DNA of 64,000 bases from Mesorhabditis belari (taxonomy: Eukaryota; Nematoda; Chromadorea; Rhabditida; Rhabditidae). A model generated the notes under the pieces. The model ran no database searches. It was not told where the DNA came from and saw only the letters and a list, made by a program, of their open reading frames with translations. The stretch is from the NCBI GenBank assembly GCA_958450365.1, contig CAUEEP010000732.1, forward strand, positions 3,411,001 through 3,475,000, read 5' to 3'. Positions 11,401 through 23,700 of this stretch are shown one piece after another (positions within the stretch are counted from its first letter, which is position 1; each line of letters starts with the position of its first letter). The translations under genes and the position numbers were made by a program.

Positions 11401-12280
11401 GGATACTTTATTCAGAACCTAAAATCAAGTACATTAGATTCAAGTTGTACTTTGAAAATTTGTACCCAAGAGTTTTATGAAGAATATGAAGAATTCGAAT
11501 CGGGTATTCGTATTTAAATAATAAATCTGAATCAAGGTTAAATAGATTGACATTAGCCTGATAGCTTGATTAGCTTGATTAGCCCATTAGCCTTGATTTG
11601 CGGAGAAGTCAATGTCCAATTTGAGGATTCGGAGCCGGCCAGCAAGCCAGCAAAAACAAATATTCAACAAAAACCCTCTCTAAATTTGTATTCAAGCTAA
11701 GAAATCGGAATCTATTGAAGAAAAAAAACGATATTCCAATTTTTCCAATCCTCAACAATTCATTTTTTCTTTTTTCTCATTTTACTTTCTCAAAAGCGAT
11801 TCCCCACATAATTTCTGACGATTTTTTAATTCAAAAACTGTAGAATATCAATGAAACATTAGAAAAAGAATGAAAAGAAATGAAAGAATAAAAAAGAAAC
11901 GAAAGAAAAAAAACACTTTTCTGAGTCATTCTTGAAAAAATCTTTTATAATTTGATTGATTTTTTTGATTTTTTTGATTTCTTTTAAAGTTGACATTGAA
12001 ATTGAAATTTTGATGACAAAATTCTCTCGGCAACGAACGATGATTCATCGTTGATTTATCGTTGATTCAACCTCAAAATCATCGCTACTTTTTGGCTCAT
12101 TTGTCTCCAAAAATCTTTTGATATTATATTTTTATTGTGCTAAAGTCTTGTTACTTGTTTACCAAGTGTACTTTGAGCTCAGTGATGGTAAACACATCGT
12201 TTCTAGTGCACCCGTTTCTTAGAAAGCTTAGAAGTTCATCTAATTTAGCGCACTCGGGATTGGGTGATTTGTCTAGAGTC

Positions 12281-12322
12281 TAGCTCTTCACTGTCAAGTG
12301 AAGAGCTAGACTCTAGAGAACT
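12281..12322. repeat. Perfect short hairpin
   Basis: CTAGAGTCTAGCTCTTCAC and its exact reverse complement are separated by about six bases. It could fold as a stem-loop in RNA or DNA. No function assigned. Confidence 0.7.
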
Positions 12323-12421
12323 AGAGAAACCCAAAAAGTGGCTGGAGTCAATTATTTAAAGTTTGGAACTTTTTTTACATCAATATAATCTGTTTCAGAG
12401 ATTACTGATGAAAAAAGTAAT

Positions 12422-12522
12422 TTCCTGAGTTCGTCTGGCCGACAATGGATCCGAACCAGGGACAAAGCCCAGGCGAACAGACCGACGCGCTAACCCACTA
12501 TCCACTAGGCTATCAAGGCAAG
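12422..12522 (-). repeat. tRNA-like (SINE-like) fragment
   Basis: On the minus strand, GATAGCCTAGTGGATAGTGG resembles an A-box region and CTGGTTCGGATCC a B-box. The spacing is longer than in a normal tRNA and no complete cloverleaf forms. Confidence 0.45.
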
Positions 12523-13260
12523 GGGGTGTGCCAGCGGTAAAACGTTAACTAAGCTAGCTTAGCGAAATTTGATGAAACTTTATATTTCAAAAATGGCTGG
12601 CAAAAATGGCAAGTTTGAATGTTTTGAAATGCTCTTAACCAGCGAGTTTTTTTAGATCGTTACTAAAATCTAACTAAAGAATTCTCTGGTGAGGTTGGTA
12701 TTGTCCTCAAAACATTCAGAATTCTCTGATGAGCCTTGTATTGTCCCTCTTTCTCAACAATTGAACCCTCATTTCCTTCAATATCTTCCATGATCAAACT
12801 ATGGGGAAAACACTTGTTTTCACTTTTTTTTTTTTTTCTGAAAAATCGGAGAAAGCGTGGGGTCTCGTTGGGCAATTGATCCTCAAGAAAAAAGAAAATC
12901 CGGGGGAAAGAGGTTGAAGGAAAAAAAAGAGATGAGTGAGTCGATCGGTGTTGGGACACGAGGAGGAGAAAAGTCTCGAGGCTGAACACACCAACTGTCG
13001 ATCTCTCCAGTCCACTTCCCCTCATGAATCGAAGTCTCAACTTTCTTTTTTGCTTTCTTGCTTAAAATTTTTTTTTTTTTTTTGAAAAAGTGATTCGACA
13101 AATCTTTTCTTTATCAACGTTTGTCTTTGTTTAAGTGTGGAGTGAATTGAATCAAGAGTATTTTCATTGATTCAAGAGTATTTGATGGCTTAGATTTGCT
13201 TTGATTTTATTATCTAAATCTTTGATCTCTTTTCCAGATTTATCAATTCATTCTATCTAT

Positions 13261-13850
13261 CAAAACTCGCTTTCCTGAGCAAAAGAATGAAAAAAACAGC
13301 GACCCTGACCCTTTTGATTGAGTTTAAGTTTAAGTTTAAGATGATAAAAGCTATTGTAACGTTTTTGATATACAAAAATTACCGGGATAATCGACAGTGG
13401 ATAATCGACAATTTCGAGTAGATTATATGTAGATCGAAGCTAAAATATTGAAAAGTTAACAACAATCATCTAGGGATTTTGTAAAGTTTTAATGTTAAAA
13501 GGTAAATGAAAAGAATGAATTATTCAATTTCTTTTGTTAATCCAAATGTTTAAGCGGATAGGGGACGTCGTCGTCGGCAAAGATTTCCCCTTTCCACCTG
13601 AAAACTCGCTTCCTGAGCAAAAGAATGAAAAAAACAGCGACCCTGACCCTTTTGATTGAGTTTAAGTTTAAGTTTAAGATGATAAAAGTTATTGTAACAT
13701 TTTTGATATACCAAAGTGTAAGAGTTTATTAGAAATTAGAAATTAGAAGAAATTAGAAAGTTAAGCCATACTAAATCTAAACTAAAGCCTGCAGGAGTGG
13801 ACAATCGACAATTTCGAGTAGATTATATTATAGACGGCTTAGCTTTGCTT
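13261..13850. repeat. Further copies of the 9-10 kb interspersed repeat
   Basis: Two consecutive copies carry AAAACTCGCTTTCCTGAGCA, the GACCCTGACCC block and, between them, TTTAAGCGGATAGGGGACG. They are nearly identical to the copies at 9.0-10.3 kb. Confidence 0.75.
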
Positions 13851-13994
13851 TCATTTTATTATCTAAATCTTTGATCTCTTTTCCAGATTTATCAATTCAT
13901 TCTATCTATCATTTTAGCTTATTTTATTTTAAAAGATTCATTCTATTGATTGATTTATTCAATTCTAAGATTTCAGCTGCTTAGTAAGTTTTGT

Positions 13995-14195
13995 ATTTGG
14001 GTTAAAACTGGTTTAAACTGGTTAAAACTGGTTTAGACTGGTTTAAACTGGTTAGAACTGGTTTAAACTGATTTAGACTGGTTTAGACTGGTTTAGACTG
14101 GTTAAAACTGGTTAAAACTGGTTAAAACTGGTTTAAAACTGGATTAACTGGTTAAAACTGGTTTAAACTGGTTTAAACTGGTTAAAACTGATCAA
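13995..14195. repeat. 10-bp minisatellite (ACTGGTTTAA)n
   Basis: About 20 units of ACTGGTTTAA or ACTGGTTAAA in tandem, upstream of filamin. Confidence 0.9.
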
Positions 14196-14495
14196 AACTC
14201 GAGCAGGAGCTTAAACGTACACTATCTTTTATATTATAAAGATAGATTTCACGAATCCGAATCAAAAGATAGGTGTCACAAAGCTCAACATTTCTTTGAC
14301 AGATTTACATTTTAGAATTCTCATTTAAAATTTTCATCATCTAAACATTCGAAGCCCTTAAGAGTTGCCGTTTTTAAATGAAATATGCTTTTGCTTTTGA
14401 TAAATCTCCCCACATTCTCCCCACATTCAATCTCTCCACATTCAATCTCCCCACATTCAATCTCCCCACATTCTCCCCACATTCAATCTCTCCAC

Positions 14496-14560
14496 ATTTC
14501 ATCGTCTAAATGACAAATCTTCGCGCCGATGACCGGGAAACTGAACCTTTTGCTAAATAT
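14496..14560 (+). pseudogene. Duplicated copy of filamin exon 1
   Basis: The 5' leader and first coding exon of filamin (start at 14,715) is present a second time about 205 bp upstream. A start codon at 14,510 opens MTNLRADDRETEP, against [13 protein letters not shown] in the downstream copy. The upstream copy lacks the GTGAGT donor and reads into a short hydrophobic tail and stop, so it cannot make filamin as it stands. The duplicated unit includes the CTCCCCACATTC repeats upstream. Confidence 0.75.
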
Positions 14561-14714
14561 GCTTTTGATTGCATCATTTCACTCATTTCTTTGTTCTTTT
14601 TGTTCAATTTTTCATCGAATTTTTCATGTTTCCAGTTGTGAATCGAGTTGTGGATTGTTTCGTTTTCTTTGAGGGAGTTCTCCCTCTTCAATCTCCCCAC
14701 ATTTCATCGTCTAA

Positions 14715-17700
14715 ATGACAAATCTTCACGCCGATGACCGGGAACCTGAACCGGTGAGTGAAATGAAGAAAAAAAAAATCAATAGCATACATTTATGCAG
14801 CCGAAATAAAGAAAAAGAATGCTAATAGATTCGCAAGAATGGTTTGTAGCGTTAAAAAAGGTTAAAAGATCAAGTTTTTTTAAAGAAATGATTCAATACT
14901 AGAGTTTTAAAGTTATATTTTTGTATTTTTTATATCAAAAGTACTTCCTATACTATAATTTTAAATTCAAGAAATCCTTCGAATTTTGTATTTTCTTTGA
15001 TAACAGCTGTTTGAGTAGAAAAGGATTCGGATTCGGAGAAAAAAAAGCTTGGAAATTTGACCCATAAACCCCTTCTTTCCAAGAAATTCTCCACGAAATT
15101 CAAGAAAGTTTTTACGAAGATGAAAAGTGATGTGCTTTTCAAGTAGCAAAATATCAATCAATAGCAAAAAAAGCAAAAAAAAAAAAGCTAAATCAATAGC
15201 ATTTTCAATATCCTTTTTATTAGTAAAATAATTGAAATTGTGCCTAGAAAATTGAAGGGAAATCGTGGAGATTCTTGATTTATTTAACGATTTATTTATT
15301 TATATTTGTCCTCAGGTCATCTCCTCACTTCAACCCGATGCTGAATGGAAGAATATTCAATTGAACACATTCACGCGATGGGTGAATAATCACTTGAAGA
15401 AAGTCCCCGACGAGATACACCATCTTGTGAGTTAGGGATTCTAGTTCGACTCTGGAAATCTGAGTCTTATCATTGTCTTATCATAAAAAATTCAACAAAC
15501 AACACATAAACAAAGAAACAAAGAAACAAAGAAACAAAGAAACAAAGAAAAAAGAAACAAAGAAACAAAGAAACAAAGAAACAAAGAAACAATAAACAAA
15601 GAAACAACAAAGAAACAAACAAAGAAACAAACAAAGAAACAAACAAACAACAAACAAACAAACAAACAAACAAACAAACAAACAAACAACCAATTAGTTT
15701 CTTAGAATAAATGATTAAAATAAACTCCGCCAAATAGATTCTCTGAACTAGAGTACTTTTTAACATTAAATCTTATTTGCGTTTACAGAACAAAAGAGAA
15801 TCCCTATATAAATGAATGTTCTTTGTGCGGCTTTGCAATCACTCGCTGTCTATAGTTGTTGAAAACTAGATATGTTAGAAAAGCAATATTATTTCAGGAA
15901 AGTGATTTCTCTGACGGTCTCAAATTGATTAAATTGGTTGAAGTGTTATCACAGAGACATGTCGGTCGATACAGTGCCCAGGTGGGTGTCAAATTCATAC
16001 AGTAATCTGAATCATTAGATCAGATTATTGCCTAGAGAGTTTACAGTAAGATACAGTGCTCCAGATGAATAGTGAGTAGGGTATTCAGATAAGTGAAAAA
16101 CGAAAAGTCATCATTTGTTTTTAAAAGTTTCCAGGTGAAATTCCGTCATCAGAAGCTCGAGAACGTGTCAGTGGCGTTGAATTTTCTCCAAAACGATGAA
16201 GGAATAAAGATTGTGAATATTGGTGAGTTTTATGGATAGATCTGTAGAGGGGAGTTCTATAGATAGTTCTATAGATAGTTCTGTAGAGGGGAGTTCTATA
16301 GATAGTTCTCTAGAGGGAAGCTCTATAGATAGTTCTATAGATTCAATACTCAAATTCAATACTTAACCATCTAAAGCACATCAAAATCCGTTCAGATTCT
16401 TCTCACATTGTCGACATGAACAAGAAATTGATCCTAGGATTGATTTGGACTCTCATCTTACACTATTCAATCTCAATTCATATGGAGGTTAGGAAAAATG
16501 CTGCTCATAGATTTGAAATCGAATTGCTCTTTTCAGGAAGATGAGCGACCAGCTGGTGAGCCAGACAAAACCCCGAAACAGCGATTGCTTCAATGGATTC
16601 GAAGGAAATTGCCTGACGATGTGCCAGTGACGAATTTCACTTATGATTGGAATGATGGCTTGGCGTTGGGTGGCTTGGTGAGTGGGATTTCAAATAAACA
16701 TTTCGATCTTGAGCATTTAACCAAATAAATTCAGCTATTCCTATCAAGAATATTGCTTTAAACAAACTAGAAAGGCTGAATTTAGGCTATAGACTGAAGG
16801 CTGAAGGCTGAAGGCTATAGGCTGAAGGCTGAAGGCTATAGGCTGAAGGTTGAAGGCTGAAGGCTGAAGGCTGAAGGCTGAAGGCTATAGGCTGAATAGG
16901 CCACGGCTGAAGGCTATAGGCTGAATTTTGTAATTTAAATCAAGCTAGACTCGGTTGACTTTCTTGATTCTTGGATTTAAAATTTGACTTCAAACTCTAG
17001 GTGAACTCAATCTCGCCTGACTCTGTGTCAGATTGGCGAAACTGGGAGCCAGATGAGGCGCTGGATAACACGCGAAGAGCCATGACTGCTGCTGCACAAG
17101 AACTCGGAGTGGCCCCTTTAATCACGCCAGAAGAATTAATCAATCCAAATGTTGACGAGAAATCTGTGATGACTTACTTGGCACAATTTCCCCAGGTGAG
17201 ACTCGATTTTTGATATGAAAAAAAGTAGACAAACAGTTTGCTGTAGTACTTAGATCAGCTTCGTACTTTGTACTTTAAAATAAAGGCATGATTTCTGACA
17301 TAAACAACTCACAAGTGTGCCAGAAAGCATGCCAGAAAGCGTGCATTTAAGCAGGCACAAAGTACAAGTGTAAATCAAACAGTTTCCCGGATTTTTCAGG
17401 CTCTGAAAGAAAAAAGGCAATCGTCGATAGAGATCGAGGTAGTCCATTGCCAAAAATCTCCCCTCAAATAATCGTTTTCTCCCAAAAACCCTAACTAACA
17501 TTGAATGGGAATTTCGTGGTGAATTGTAAATGGAAAAGTTTAGGTAAAACCACCGATGAGAAAGGGGAAATTGCATGGAGTTGAGGTGACAGCGATCGCT
17601 GGACGAGCCGCCGATTTTCATGTGATCATGCCAACAGATGAGCATAAACCAAAGGTTTGAACAAATGTTTCCAAGGTTCTTCGTTGGCAAAAGCAGGTCC

Positions 17701-20700
17701 TGCCCTGTTTTCTTATTGCTGACCCAAAAAATTCTCCAAAATCCAGCCTGGATCCAGAGGATCAAAAGCTAGCCTAAACCTAGATCCAGAAATCAATCAA
17801 TCGGGCCAGTCAACCAGGCCAGATTATTACAGGCTACCTAGAGCTAAGCCAGAACAAAGCTATCAACCGGATCCTGGCCTAGCTTCTAGCTTTACAGACT
17901 ATCTAATATCTAACAGACTAGCCAGAAAGCCAAAAATATCTAACAGACTAGCCAGCTCTTGAATCTGCCCTAGTTTACAGCTAGATTAGAACTCTATGGG
18001 TTTTGCATAGCTAGATTAATTCTACAATGACTTGCAGCTCTCGATCCAAGACGAGCACGGTCAGGACATTCACTTCACTGTGAACAAGATCCCAGCCACG
18101 TGCAACTACAATGTCAAGTACACGCCTGAGAAAGTCGGAACGGCAAAGGTAACAGAAAGAATAGTTTAGTGACACAAAACTTCGATTAGATTTCCCTCTT
18201 CACCACATCGATTCTCAGCGGTGAGAGTGTGGCGAGTGATTCAGCTGAAGTTCGAGTGATTGAAGGAGCAAGGATGCTAGACTTTGGAGGATCCGGAAAG
18301 GTCAGCACAGCTCACACATCTAAAAAGTATATGCTTAGGTTGGTGAAGTGAAAACGTTTGAGATCGAGAATGCTGGGGATGGGCCGGTTGACGTTGTTGT
18401 CGTGGATTCAGACGGAAAAGAGCATAAATTACCAGTTGTTGGTGAGTTTTTAGACTTTGTGCGCAAAATACAGCTTTTCTGGTGCACTAAGAAGTCTTTT
18501 TTCTTGTTTCTGAGAAAATAAAGGAGTGACGTGGGAATGGTTGTGTACACGGAAAGGGGAAAGTACGCAAGCTAACAAATTCCGCCGTAAAAATGCATGC
18601 CGTATTTTCTGTAATAATAGTCGCCTAAATTCCTCGAAATCTCGAGAACCGCTTATCAGAACCTATCGATGTGGGGTCGGAAAATGTAGCTGACGATGAG
18701 ATCTTGACGATGATTAGAGTGTTGAGCTTCTGGGAAAACTTTGGAAGCCGTAAATAGTCATCAACTCGGCTCGCCGGGGTGCACTACTATTTGAGAAAAT
18801 TCCGGTAAATAAAGAGATGATTAAATTGATTAAATTTTGATTTGAATCAATGATTAAAGTTTATTCTTGAGGTTCAACGATTCCGGGTTGTTACATTGCT
18901 GATTATCCATTGGGAATGGCGGGAACACACTCGGTGAATGCTTTCCATCGTGGATCAGCGATTGTCGGCAGTCCTTTCCGATTAAAAGTGTTACCAAAAA
19001 GTGAGCAAAAATGTACAATCATCTAAACAAAGCATTTATCTGAAAAATCTATTTCAAATCTCTTTACTTTCAGGCTCTTGGGAAACGTGGGGTCGAGGTT
19101 TGCAATCGGATGGAGTTTGCGTGGGAGATAAGGTTCACAAAAATTGTTAAATTGTTATTTAAAGCTTATAGAAACATTTATAATACATTTAAGCGTTAAA
19201 ATCTTATTTTACACAGCTTATTGTACCTAAAAGAATTCATAAAACAGAGTTGAAAAGTTACAAAAGTCAAATCTCATTAGAAAATTCTATAAATCTATAA
19301 ATCTAAAAGTTGAATTGAATTTTTAATTTGTTGAATTTTTACCATAGCTTGTAGATAAATAGATAGAGTAGACAGGTATAAAATAAAGCTATCGTAAATA
19401 GTTAGCTGAATAGTTTATAGGAATACGTACCGTAAATACTGTAATTGGACCCCACCCCGATAATGACGGTGTGGAGTGTTGCGTAGTCTAGCTTTGAACG
19501 CGGTTTTCTCGACACTGGTTTATGCTACAATGCTCGTTTAAATATCAAAAAATAGCCCTGAATTTCAGCTATTTTTTTTGATACCAAAGACGCATTTTTT
19601 GAAAGTATGGGCGCTTTGAGAAAAGCTTTGATTAACAAAATACTAAAAAACTTTTGCGACTACGCGACTGTACGAGGGCGGTGGGGTACTATTACAGTAT
19701 TTACGGTATATTAAATAGTTAGCTGAATAGTTTATATCTAAAGGTATTTAGGCTCCAATCTACGTTCAACCGTCGTCTTCGGATTCAAGCGATGACATCA
19801 ATAAAGCACCGATCAGCGTCGAAGTGGTAGATGGTGAGAAAATTCGTGAATAATTAAATAATAATATAACTAATACTTAGAGAAATCTTATATGAATATA
19901 TTTCTTTTGAATAAAAATCAAAATCTAGGTCACAGTCGAAAAGTTGCGGTGACACGGACGATTTCAAATGGTCGAGCGAAATTCGAGTACACCCCGACAA
20001 CTGAAGGAGTCTATCGGGTACGGTAAAATTAGATAAAATAGATAATTCAATAGATAATAATAGATTATCAATAGATTAAATAGATAATAGGTAAAAGAAA
20101 ATGTTAATAAGTTCCGGTAATAGCTTAATAGCTAATAGCTAATAGCTTAATAGCTTAATAGCTAATAGCTTAATAGCTTAATATCTTTATTTTAGGTTCA
20201 AGTGCTGAATGCGGGTGAACCAATCGGTCAAACTCCGTACGAGGTCTCTGTCAGTCCAACTTCGAAATCTCCAGTGCGCGCGTTCGGACCCGGTTTAGAA
20301 GGTGGAATTGCGCAACAACCGAATCTCTTCTATGTGAATACACACGGCGATAGTGATGCTTTGGGTGAGGCTAGCTAAAACATCTAATACATTTCCTACA
20401 GTAGTTTCAAGATATCGTTAAACTTTTCAGCTTTCACCATCGAAGGACCGAGCAAAACGGCGATCGAGTGCGCTGATCGAGGACAGGGACAAGCGCTTGT
20501 CGAGTATACGGTGAGGATTTTAAAATTCTATTACATTGAGGGTCTATTACAGTAAAACAAAACAGCAATTTTATAATATGCTTAATTTTTCAGCCAAAAG
20601 AAAGTGGTGTCTACAAGATCAACATCCTCTCCAAAGGCGAGCACATTCGCGACAGTCCTTTCGTCGTCTGGGTATGATAGTTTTTAAATATTACTGCCTA

Positions 20701-23700
20701 CTGTAGCCAGCCTACTGTAGCCAGCCTAATGTAGCCAGCCTATTGTAGCCAGTCTACTCTAGCCAGTCTACTTTAGCCAGCCTACTTTAGCCAGCCTACT
20801 TTAGCCAGTCTACTCTAGCCAGCCTACTCTAGCCAATTTTGAAGTCATATTTCAATGCTTCAGTGTCCTTGATTTATCAAATCCATAATAAAGATAATGT
20901 TAAACAGATAATTCTGTTATCTTTTCTAGGTTGACCCAGCGAACCAATCGATTCGACCATCAGCTGTTCGAGTGACGGGACTCGAGACGAAAAAAGCGAC
21001 AAAAGGAGAGAAGACAACTTTCCGGATTGACACGAAAAATGCTGGTGGTAAGTGGGGGAAATTATTATTATTATCATTAAAAATACCCCGTGTTGGTATG
21101 GGACAGTTTGTCACATCAGCGAGCAGACGAAGTTGAGATCGATCAAGTTGAACGTGGAAGAATTACAAAATTAGTTTAACCAGCTGGTGTCTCTTGGCCG
21201 CCGTTTAAGCCCAAAATTGGTTATTTCTATAAAAAATGGATTGTCGATGAAGATCACGAGAAGACAAACGCCGGAAATGGCTGAATCAATGGAAATCTAC
21301 TTGCGGGATCGTTGACTCGTGGAAAGCTTTACCAAGGAATCGCATCGAGAAGTCAGACTTGAGGAGTTTCGTGATCGCTGAGAACACAAGCAACTTGAAT
21401 TCTTTGCGAACATTTGGGAGATCTCGATTGGAACAACGTTGATGACGTGATTCAAGATGTTGAGTATTCAAGATGTTGAGTATTCAAGAGAAAGTCAAGA
21501 GAAAAAAGACAATTCAGAAGAAACTGTAGATGAAACATCACAAAAAAGGAAATTATTTCAAGATTTCAAGCTGGAAACAATGAAGTATGTAAGTGACAAA
21601 CTTCGCCAGCAAGAAATTTGGTTGGATCCATCAAAAGGATCAATTCATGTAGGAAGAATCAAGCTAATCAAGCTAAAAGAAGGTGGATATTCGACGTCGA
21701 TTAAGCTAGAGAATAAGTGAGCATTGAAAGGCGAAGCTCAAGATTTCTCGACGTTTTTTTTCGAAAACAAGTGCTCAAGATTAGATTCAATGATTGAATG
21801 ATGTCGATGGACTTGAAGATGATCAGATTTGATTTTTCGGCAAAGATGAACCCATTCCAATCGGATCATTAAAGCTTTCAAATGCACGAATTGATCAATT
21901 AAGTGCTGAGTTGATTGATCAAATTTGATTTGAATGAAACAATGAATTTGTCGATAGTTTTGTTTGAATTTTAAATTTATCCATGAAAATAGAAATCTCT
22001 ATTTGAGTTTTTGATGATACACATAAAGTAAACAAAAGACTGGTGAAAAGAAAACAAAAAATAGAAGACATAAAGTAAATAGGAACCAGAAAATCAAAGA
22101 TTAGATCTTGATATGAACTTATAAATGCCACGAATCACAAGTCTTTCCACTCAAATTCCACCTCGATCTTATTTTGAACTTCAAAACCTATCACTCTTTA
22201 GCCGATCTTCTTCCCCAAGTGAGTGTGGTCGATGGAAAGTACGGACAAATCATTCCATCAATGCGAGAGGTGAATCCAGGGTTGTACGAGTGTTCGTTCA
22301 CGCCGAAAGACACTGGGGCACACTTTGTGAATATTGGAGTGAATGGGGTAGCCGTACCAGGAGCACCTTTCCCAGTGAGTTGACTTTGAGTTTCAATTTT
22401 AACATTAGCAGCAACTAGACAATCATTGCTGTAACAAGCACAAGAGCACTATCGCCTAATTAAATCTTTTAGCTAAACGTTGAGGAGAAAATTGATGCAT
22501 CGAAGTTGAACATTTTCGGGCCAGGAGTGGAAGGACCGGTGGTCAGCCAACAACCCACTCATTTCACTATTGACGCTAAACAGGCTGGACCAGGCGCTGT
22601 TGAGGTAAGTGATTATAGATCAAAGCCAGCCTAGGCTATCTGGGCAACTACCGTAAATACTGTAATTGGACCCCACCGCCCATAATGACGGTGCGGAGTG
22701 TTGCGTAGTCTAGCTTTGAACGAGTTTTTCTCGACACTGGTTTATGTTATAATGCTCGTTTAGGTATCAAAAAATAGCTGAAATTCAGGGCTATTTTTTG
22801 ATATTTAAACGAGCATTGTAGCTTAAACGAGTGTCGAGAAAAACGCATTCAAAGCTAGACTACGCAACACTCCGCACCGTCATTATCTTTGGTATCAAAA
22901 AATAGCCCTGAATTTCAGATATTTTTTGATACCAAAGACGCATTTTTTGAAAGTACGGGCGCTTTGAAAAAAGCTTTGATTAACAAAATACTAAAAAACT
23001 TTTGCGACTACGCGACTGTACGGGCGGGGGGTGGGGATACTATTACAGTATTTACGGTATATATAAAAGCTAAACTTTTTCTAGGTAGCTCTTGCGGATC
23101 GCGACGGTCGAGCGGTGGACATTGACGTACTCGACAATCAAGACGGATCATTCACTGTCAAGTACACTGCACCAAGACCAGGCGCATATCAGGTAGACTT
23201 TTAAAGTTCGATAATGCTAGAGAATAAGTTGAAAGAAGAAAGCATTTCATATCAGTTCATTTCAGTTCATCTATCTTTAATTTTAGTTAAACGTTGTGTT
23301 CGCTGGTGTTGACGGTCCACCGATTGAGATCAATGTGAAACCGCATGTGGATCGAGGTGGAATTCGAGTGGAAGGACTTGAGAATGGTTAGTTTTTCAAT
23401 TGCATGAGTATTTTTCATTGACAATGCAAGATTTTTGTTTATTTGTTTTACTAAAAGCATCAATGTTCATTCAAATGTTGAAGAAACGTTAACATTAGCA
23501 TTGCGCGTTTTTTCAAAGCCATTTTTCTGGTTTTTTTGTTTTTAAAACTTGCCTGGTATGTTGTTTTATTTCGTTTTTCGTTTCTCTAGTATTTCTAAGT
23601 GTTTTGTTATGGATTGCTGTTCTCATTCATCTATTTTTCTTTTAATCATTGACTTTTAATCATCATTGACTTTAGCCATTGTGACAGTGAACTGCGAGAA

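Larger units (their letters stand above)
700..14709. other. 14 kb gene-poor, repeat-rich interval
   Basis: No exon chain with protein similarity could be assembled between the PhzF-like gene and filamin exon 1. Most open frames here are products of tandem repeats (AAAC, GAAA, CTT, GTAC arrays). The interval also holds palindromic elements, mariner ends, tRNA-like pieces and a family of about 300-bp repeats, each listed separately where clear. Distant enhancers or non-coding exons of filamin could be present but cannot be seen by eye. Confidence 0.6.

Noticed and set aside
12663..13040. 125-codon minus-strand frame
   Set aside because: No similarity. It contains two copies of a 30-bp duplication (AGAATTCTCTG.TGAG) and poly-A/T tracts, and no splice partners were found.
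15470..15766. Minus-strand frames rich in Phe/Cys/Leu/Val resembling membrane proteins
   Set aside because: They translate an intronic AAAC microsatellite in filamin.
17250..17765. 171-codon minus-strand frame
   Set aside because: It is antisense to in-phase filamin exons and to a palindromic element, so it is a shadow frame.
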